NCBI RefSeq assembly: GCF_035594125.1
Contig: NC_087166.1
Location: 18,811,266 to 18,875,265, forward strand
From: Scylla paramamosain
Taxonomy: Eukaryota; Arthropoda; Malacostraca; Decapoda; Portunidae
DNA: 64,000 nucleotides
Reading direction: 5' to 3'
Under the pieces are notes generated by a model. It worked only from the letters and a program-made list of their open reading frames with translations. It was not told the DNA's origin and did not search any database. Position numbers and translations under genes: made by a program. The first letter of the stretch is position 1; each line of letters begins with the position of its first letter. Below, piece after piece: positions 58,001-64,000 of the stretch.

Positions 58001-59213
58001 CCACCTCACACGCCTCTAGGATAAGCAACATAATCTCCTATGCCACTACATGCGACGTGTAAGCAATAGTTGATGAAAAAATTCTATACTCTTGAAATGA
58101 TAAAACCAGATCCTTCAGTTTCGCTGGTAAGGCCTTCCAGCCGACTGTTCAGCTGATGGATCCATAAATCAACAAGGTCAGGCACATCTTGATAGGTGAT
58201 CAGTCGTGCTCTAAAAGCAATATGAATGACTCGATGTTCATCCTCGCCTAAGGTAGAGAACTTAACTAGTAACAGAGAAATGTGTGAAAATATATTCAGG
58301 GTGGGGGGGAATGGCGAGCCGTGTGACGTGAAATATGATCTAATTTCCCGTATAAAGAACTCCCTGTATTCGGTAAGTAGGCCGAGTGGATCTCTGCTTA
58401 CATGATCAGGTATGTCATATTGATGTCTGGTGAAGCTCCTCATAAAATTTTCCCTCGAGTCAATTAATCGCGGTTCTTCCGACATCCCGCGCTCATCAAG
58501 GTCTGCTTCCGCCGACTCTCCCGCCATGCTGCGCTCATCATGGCCTGCTTCCGCTTGTGGCGTGTCTGGGAAGAAAAATAGAAGTAGCAGCGACAGTTTA
58601 TTATTATTATTATTATTATTTTTACTATTATTATTATTATTATTATTATTAGTGAATTGATATTTACCTTGTGTAGGTAGTGAAGGACTTGAAGTCTCGG
58701 AAGAATTGAATACGTTCCCCGATAATCCACTCGGTCCTGGCCGTGGCGAGTCTTAAAAAAAAAGAATATTAGTAGTGGCGGCGGCACCATATTTATTGGT
58801 TTATTATTTGTAGTATTTTTTTTTTTTTCTCACCTCTTCCCCCGCCTCCGCGTGGGATGTCGCCTTGCGACGCCCGCCGACGTGTGTCTTCTACGCCACC
58901 GTTCTGCTCAACCTCAATCGAGTGTGAGCCTGTACAGGAAGATGTGCTCAGAGCTCAAACTTGTAAAGATTGACAGTCATTTCATCTTTATTATTATACA
59001 TTCCCGCCAAAATAAGTAATAATGCTTACCAGAAGAAGCAGGATTCCCAACTTCGCAGGTGTGTTCTGGTGGAGGATGTGGAAACAGAAGTCCACAAAGC
59101 TCGCATAAATCACACTGGTCTTCCACACATGAGGGGCAGGATGGATTAGTGCGCCACCTCCCACACACTTCACATAAAAGCCGCGCCTCTGCTGTTCCAC
59201 AGTGAACACCCAT
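55038..59213 (-). pseudogene. Protein-primed DNA polymerase B with spliced N-terminus (broken)
   Basis: Exons 59213-59030, 58929-58834, 58751-58668 and 58565 onward. The frame then holds TSETEGSGFIISR, the exonuclease (FFDFETM at about 57420; CELCHQPF zinc region; LGHNMSFDVSLI), polymerase motif A (LDYNS at about 56285), motif B (KLMSNAVYGRSM) and motif C (YEDTDSF at about 55480-55500), ending at 55038 after LSHFDDKRF. Breaks: TAG 58086-58084, TGA 58008-58006, TGA 57852-57850, an A-run shift near 57410, a compensating shift near 57115, a T-run shift near 56455, a stop near 56285, a stop near 56205, a shift near 56020, a stop near 55353 and a shift near 55275. The product would replicate the element from a protein primer. 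Confidence 0.85.
58565..59213 (-). other. PolB 5' exons: cysteine-rich N-terminal module and three introns
   Basis: Exon 1 (59213-59030) starts MGVHCGTAEARLLCEVCGRW and has Cys pairs at residues 14/17, 26/29, 34/37/40 and His/Cys at 46, 51, 53, a zinc-binding pattern. Exon 2 is 58929-58834 (96 nt), exon 3 58751-58668 (84 nt), exon 4 starts at 58565 and runs in frame into MAGESAEADLDERG. Introns: 59029-58930 (GTAAGC...TACAG), 58833-58752 (GTGAGA...TTTTAAG) and 58667-58566 (GTAAAT...TCCCAG), 100, 82 and 102 bp. All are phase 1, and the exons are multiples of three with no stop. Exons 2 and 3 code for Gly/Ser/Pro-rich linker. Confidence 0.7.
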
Positions 59214-59425
59214 TTTCTTTTTTTTTTTTTTCTATAACATTGTCAACACTTGTGTCCCGGCCGCCATACCGCGCGGGGAAACACTGAAGCTTCCCGCGCA
59301 GATGGTCGCGAGACGCGTGACTTGTCTCGGAAGTAGGCAACACCTGCCTGTTTCATTATCCTCCACTCCACCCATTATCCCACCTTGATAGATTCTCTTC
59401 AAAACTTTACGTCCGAGACGCAAAG

Positions 59426-60345
59426 TTAACGTGGTCTTATATGTAACACGCAAGTAACACTGTTTTCTTCATCTTCAAACTGAATAGGTTTGCCTCTTTG
59501 ATTAGCAATTTTGATGGCCACACTCTCTATAGTTGATACAGAAAGTGGTTTATACGTAATTGAATTCGTACCTTTATTGGTGCTGTCGCCGGGGAGTGGT
59601 ATGACGTCCAATATATTAACTAGTTGGTTACCAAATCGCGTGGGGGAAATGATGTCGGTATAAACGTACATATAATCCATCCCTGCATCAGCTCGCGGTA
59701 CGTATTGAGCGAATAATTTTATGGGAGATGAGGAGGAAGCTTCGCTCGCGCTGGAAGATGATATGACATCGCCAGATCTTTGAAAGTAGACGGTGTAGCG
59801 AAAATTTGGATTGAAACCCAGAATGCGAGCTATATGCGATGCAAATTTTATACTTATATCACTGTAAATACGATCGTCATTAGGAGGGACAATCGCGTTA
59901 TTCACAACGACCCGCTCCAAGTCGTGGTCATAATAAATGATATCCGAGTAAGGGAAATAGATCTTAAAGGAGTCATTCAAGATTGCTTGAAGTTCTCTCA
60001 CTATCTGTCCATTAATCGCCTTAGTTATGGCCGGTATGTTCTTATCGGTAAAATTGGAGATGATATTCCTTTCCGGTAGATAGGTAAACATATTATATTC
60101 ATACATATCAAAGTCTGACTGCTTAACCCGACCATAGAATGATATACTGGAATTTGGATCCGTAATGCAGTAGAAATATTTAGGGAATAAAATATTACAC
60201 AGACCGACTTCATAATCCCTGCCGGTGTCTAAATGAATGGGTAAGATTCTGTTTTCAAATTCTGTTGTTGTGTTTTGGGAAATGAACTACCACCTGCAAG
60301 AGAAGATAGGTATACGTATATATCGTCACTATCTCTCAATGACAT
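59426..60345 (-). pseudogene. Penton / minor capsid protein (one frameshift)
   Basis: The start at 60345 (MSLRDSDDIYVYLSSL) fits the Polinton penton N-terminus. A frameshift in a CAA run near 60262-60280 moves it into the frame that continues ILPIHLDTGRDYEVGLCN and then the 226-residue body (59426-60106). The body ends with the single jelly-roll signature MDYMYVYTDIISP, LVNILDVIPLPGD and YKPLSVSTIESVAIKIANQR. The product forms the pentameric vertices. It is the gene nearest the right terminal repeat and is followed 213 bases later by PolB. Confidence 0.83.
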
Positions 60346-60506
60346 GTTTTTTAAACCCTGTCAACAAACAGACTGACTTTAAACTTTAGTTTTTCATGAC
60401 ATATATACGTCGACAGAGTGGAGATTATAGCGGTACAGCGTGGATAGTCGCGGTGACCTTGACCATAGGGGAATGTACTGAGATATCGGAGGGAACACGT
60501 GCCGGC

Positions 60507-60507
<1 letters not shown>

Positions 60508-60553
<46 letters not shown>

Positions 60554-61594
60554 GGCGACCATCCGGCATAAGTATTACGTCAGCCACGCCGCTGGTGGTC
60601 GGAGACAGTGGAAGAGGCAATTGCCCCGCTCCGGCTATCCACCGACGCCTCGTCCAGGTAAAAGGATGACAGGTAACGGGATCACGTGGGACGGTCGCAA
60701 CGACCTTGACCATAGGGGGGAATGTACTGAGATGTCGCAGGGTACAGACCGTCCAGGACCCGCGACCACCCATTCTATAGCCCTCAACTTTCCCGTTCCC
60801 GCCCCAAAAAAAAAAAAAAACAATTCGGTGAAAGTGTGAGGCGGCCGCCACCCGCTCCGGTCATCCACAGACGCTTCCTCCAGGTAAAAAGGATGGGCAG
60901 GTAACGGGACCTCGTGGGGCAGTCGCGACGGCCTTGACCATATGGCGGGGAGGGGCGTGTATTGAGATGACAGAGGGAACCCGTGATGGCAAGTCTCGCC
61001 ACCCAGGCTGTCCAGGATCCGCGCGGGCGACTAGCGCGTGACGTCCACGCGGCGGCCCATTCTATAGCCCTCAACTTCCCGCCCCCCCCCCACCAAAAAA
61101 AAAAAAGCCTGCATGGCTCCTGGTGGCGTAAGGCCGCATGGGACCTAGCGGCGTCGCCTGCCACTTTCCTGACACGTGCAGGCCTCCCCCCACCCCATTC
61201 CCTTTCCGCCCGACCTTGACCATCCAGCGGTGATGACCTTGGAATGTACTGAGGTGTCGGAGGGAACACGTGATGGCAACACTCAGTCATCCCACCCTCC
61301 AGGATTCACGTGAGTGAAAAGAAGACCTACATGGCTTGCCAAGAGAGTCCCCTAAACCACGCGTGTGTGGCGGGCGGCCTCCACGTCCGGCCGCCAGTCC
61401 ACTCCCCTCTTCATTCAATTATTTTCCACCCACCATCATTGATTCATTTAGTCATTTCATCGTCGCCGAAGGATAAGGACGCACGCCCCCCACCTCTCCG
61501 TCAGTGTCCCCGTCACCGTCCCCCCCCTACCACCCCCATCCCCGTGGTGTTGCCCTCGTGAATCACCCCTCCCCCTCCCAAGCCTGGGTCTATG

Positions 61595-61686
<92 letters not shown>

Positions 61687-61767
61687 CATTCGCAATATGG
61701 CATGCCGTCAGAGTCGCCACAGGGGTGGGGTGGGGTGGGGGGGGACCCCACCCCCACCCCACCCCAC
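60508..61767 (-). repeat. Polinton 1 right terminal inverted repeat, with internal duplication and (TA)n
   Basis: Pairs with 43854-44580 and 46647-47046. It begins with AAT repeats (60508-60553, the complement of the ATT repeats on the left). The unit ending CTATAGCCCTCAACTT..CCCG occurs twice (about 60554-60805 and 60830-61090) but once on the left. Outer blocks 61100-61600 follow, then (TA)n at 61600-61682 in place of about 45 bp present on the left. The outermost 190 bp or so are missing. Confidence 0.85.
61600..61682. repeat. (TA)n inside the Polinton right repeat
   Basis: An 83-bp TA array flanked by GGAAAATT and CCCCATTCGCAAT. The left repeat has ordinary sequence between the same two words. 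Confidence 0.92.
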
Positions 61768-62272
61768 CCTCTATACTATAACTTGATAAATCGGACACAG
61801 CATGGCTTCACGAAGAGGAAGTGTTCCCTTTTGTACTTGTTTGAGTTTTACAGTAAAATTTACGATGCGGTAGAAAACAAAGATAGATAATAAATCATAT
61901 AACTGGAATGTAGTAAGTTATTTGAAAAAGGTACCCTATCATTGGCTCTTGAGAAAGGTTAGGGTAGGGCACATCAGATGGATAGGAAGGTGTTAGGATG
62001 CATAAGGTAGTGGTGAGACGACAGACAACATAAAGTTGTAATAAATACTTCTAAATATAAGTTGGGTCAACTGATTAGTGGGGTGCCACAAGGATAAATT
62101 TTAGGACCATTATTGCTTTTAACATATATTAATAACTTAAATAATGAGATTAATAGTGATATTAGCAAATTTGCGGATCACACAAAGATCGGCAGGATCA
62201 TTAGGTTAGATTCAGATGCCATCGCCTTGCAGATAGACTTGGATAGAACAAACGAATAGACAAACATATGGC
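61768..62272 (+). pseudogene. CR1/L2-like reverse transcriptase fragment
   Basis: Plus strand, several frames: NLINRTQHGFTKRKCSLLYL, then KVPYHWLL, then SGVPQG (next codon a stop) with ILGPLL, and NEINSDISKFADHTKIGRII, in which the RT FADD has become FADH. The order and wording are typical of CR1/L2 LINEs. It begins where the Polinton repeat stops. Confidence 0.75.
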
Positions 62273-64000
62273 TAGTCTGTTCTCCGACTAGCCAAAAACT
62301 CCTTCATTAACAGAAAATGTCAAAACCTTTCAAGATCTAACTCCCCTTGTAATTTCTGGCTTCTAGCCAAAAATATCTCCAATAACTTTGCTTCTTCTTC
62401 TTTCCCTCCTCTATTTCACCACTGCTATCACATCTATTTCTAAAGCTGAATTTTTCGCTCAAACCTTTGCTAAAAACTCTACCTTGGACGATTCTGGGCT
62501 TGTTCCTCCCTCTCCTCCACCTTCTGACTACTTCATGCCAAGTATTAAAATTTTTTGCAATGATGTTTTCCATGCCCTCGCTGGCCTAACCCCTCAGAAG
62601 GCTTATGGACCTGATGGGGTCCCTCCTATTGTTCTCCGAAACTGTGCCTCCGTGCTTGCACCTTGCCTAGTCAAACTCTTTCAGCTCTGTCTGTCAACAT
62701 CTACCTTTCCTTCTTGCTGGAAGTTTGCCTACATTCAACCTGTTCCTAAAAAGGGTAACCGTTCTAATCTCTCAAACTACCGTCCTATTGCTTTAATTTC
62801 CTGCCTATCTAAAGTTTTTTAATCTATCCTCAACAGGAAGATTCTTAAACATCTATCACTTCACAACCTTCTATCTGATCGCCAATATGGGTTCCGTCAA
62901 GGCCACTCTACTGGTGATCTTCCAGCTTTCCTTACTGAGTCTTGGTCATCCTCTTTTTTAAAGATTTTGGTGAAACTTTTGCTGTTGCCTTGGACATATC
63001 AAAAGCTTTTGATAGAGTCTGGCACAAAGCTTTGATTTCCAAACTACCCTCCTACGGTTTATATCCTTCTCTCTGTAACTTCATTTTAAGTTTTCTTTCT
63101 GACCGTTCTATTGCTGCTGTGGTAGACGGTCACTGTTCTTCTCCTAAATCTATTAATAGTGGTGTTCCTCAGGGTTCTGTCCTGTCACCCACTCTCTTCT
63201 TATTATTCATTAATGATCTTCTAAACCAAACTTCTTGTCCTATCCACTCCTACGCTGATCATACCACCCTGCACTTTTCCACGTCTTTTCATAGACGTCC
63301 GAGGTAAACATATCACGCAGGGAAGCCACAGAACGCCTGACTTCTGATCTTTCTAAAATTTCTCATTGGGGCAGAGTAAACTTGGTATTGTTCAATGCCT
63401 CAAAAATTCAATTCCTCCATCTATCAACTTGACACAACCTTCCAGACAACTATCCCCTCTTCTTCAATGACACTCAACTGTCCCTCTCTTCTACACTGAA
63501 CATCCTTGGTCTGTCCTTTACTTATAATCTGAACTGGAAACTTCACATCTCATCTCTAGCTAAAACAGCTTCTATGAAGTTAGGTGTTCTGAGACGTCTC
63601 CGCCAGTTTTTCTCACCCCCCCAGCTGCTAACTCTGTACAAAGACCTTATCTGTCCATGTATGGAGTATGCTTCACATGTCTGGGGGGTTCCACTCATAC
63701 TGCTCTTCTAGACAGGGTGGAATCAAAAGTTTTTCGTCTCATCAACTCCTCTCCTCTAACTGACTGTCTTCAGCCTCTCTCTCACCGCTGCAATGTTGCA
63801 TATCTAGCTGTCTTCTACCGCTATTTTCATGCTAACTGCTCTTCTGATATTGCTAACTGCATGGCTCCCCTCCTTCCGCGGCCTCGCTGCAAGAGACTTT
63901 CTTCTTTCTCTCACCCCTATTATGTCCACCTCTCTAACGCAAGAGTTAACCAGTATTCTCAATCAGTCATCCCTTTCTCTGGTAAACTCTGGAACTCCCT
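62273..64000 (+). mobile_element. LINE D6: family D copy running off the right edge
   Basis: Plus strand, 5'-truncated at about 62273 in the linker before RT. It contains the RT (62388-62822 and 62942-63307) and the C-terminal region, and continues past 64000. A D-type sequence joined directly to a CR1-like fragment suggests insertion into it or recombination. Confidence 0.83.
62388..63307 (+). pseudogene. LINE D6 reverse transcriptase (frameshifted)
   Basis: 62388-62822 covers [40 protein letters not shown] and ISCLSKVF-stop. 62942-63307 resumes with DISKAFDRVWHKALISKLPS, SGVPQGSVLSPTLFLLFIND and SYADHTTLHF, where the second catalytic Asp of YADD is His. A TAA at about 62820 and a frameshift near 62930-62960 separate the parts. 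Confidence 0.82.

Larger units (their letters stand above)
43854..61767 (-). mobile_element. Polinton 1 (Maverick/Polinton, adintovirus-like)
   Basis: About 17.9 kb including a nested 2.07-kb LINE. The left end begins AGTAGTTGGGAAATTGCC; the right end is truncated near 61767. Long terminal inverted repeats (43854-44580 plus 46647-47046 on the left, about 60508-61767 on the right) enclose the full Polinton core: protein-primed PolB, retroviral-type integrase with chromodomain, FtsK/A32-like ATPase, adenain-type protease, major capsid and penton. All genes are on the minus strand. Most carry stops or frameshifts, so this copy is decayed. Such elements behave as transposons and are thought to form virions. 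Confidence 0.92.

Noticed and set aside
59232..59453. 73-residue minus-strand frame after the penton
   Set aside because: Overlaps the penton end in another frame and shows no conserved motif; the penton has its own natural stop at 59426.

Overview
The window is eukaryotic repeat-dense DNA with no cellular single-copy gene, rRNA or tRNA that I could recognise. Arthropod origin, most likely a decapod crustacean, is inferred from the mixture: very long (TA)n arrays, several non-LTR retrotransposon families, a Penelope-like element (PLE) with a GIY-YIG nuclease, a Gypsy LTR element and a Maverick/Polinton DNA transposon. Nearly every coding region is damaged by stops or frameshifts, many of them in homopolymer runs, so some breaks could be assembly errors.

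Layout. 1-2230: two opposed fragments of one Jockey-like LINE (called family D here). 2231-3652: unassigned, with a possible LTR. 3653-23095: a 19-kb block bounded by (TA)n and made of PLE DNA interrupted by three LINEs of a second family (LINE A, B, C). Reading the minus strand it runs LINE B, PLE A, LINE A, PLE pseudo-LTR; an inverted truncated PLE then carries LINE C on the plus strand. Each LINE-to-PLE junction that can be read lies at the same PLE site (TTGAGCCATTC), between the PLE stop codon and a hammerhead-like ribozyme. 23096-36505: (TA)n arrays, family D copies D1, D2 and D5, decayed CR1/L2-like and PLE scraps, a MADF-like ORF and unassigned DNA. 36506-41604: a damaged Gypsy element without its 3' end. 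41605-43853: a D fragment, the end of a second Polinton, and a CR1-like fragment.

43854-61767 is a nearly complete Polinton/Maverick, related to the adintovirus-like integrating dsDNA viruses. Its long inverted terminal repeats enclose genes that all lie on the minus strand: penton, protein-primed DNA polymerase B, packaging ATPase joined to integrase, two small conserved proteins, a macro-domain protein, a basic virion-like protein, major capsid, adenain-type protease and an acidic protein. Two genes, PolB and the acidic protein, appear spliced. A deleted D copy (D3) sits in the left terminal repeat with a 5-bp target duplication. 61768-64000: a CR1-like RT fragment and another D copy running off the window.

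The two most notable points are (i) a LINE clade that appears to use one fixed site in a Penelope-like element, at the transcription start expected from the PLE TATA box and just upstream of the PLE ribozyme, and (ii) a Polinton whose polymerase has a cysteine-rich N-terminus built from small exons separated by phase-1 introns, together with a macro-domain gene and an ATPase-integrase fusion.
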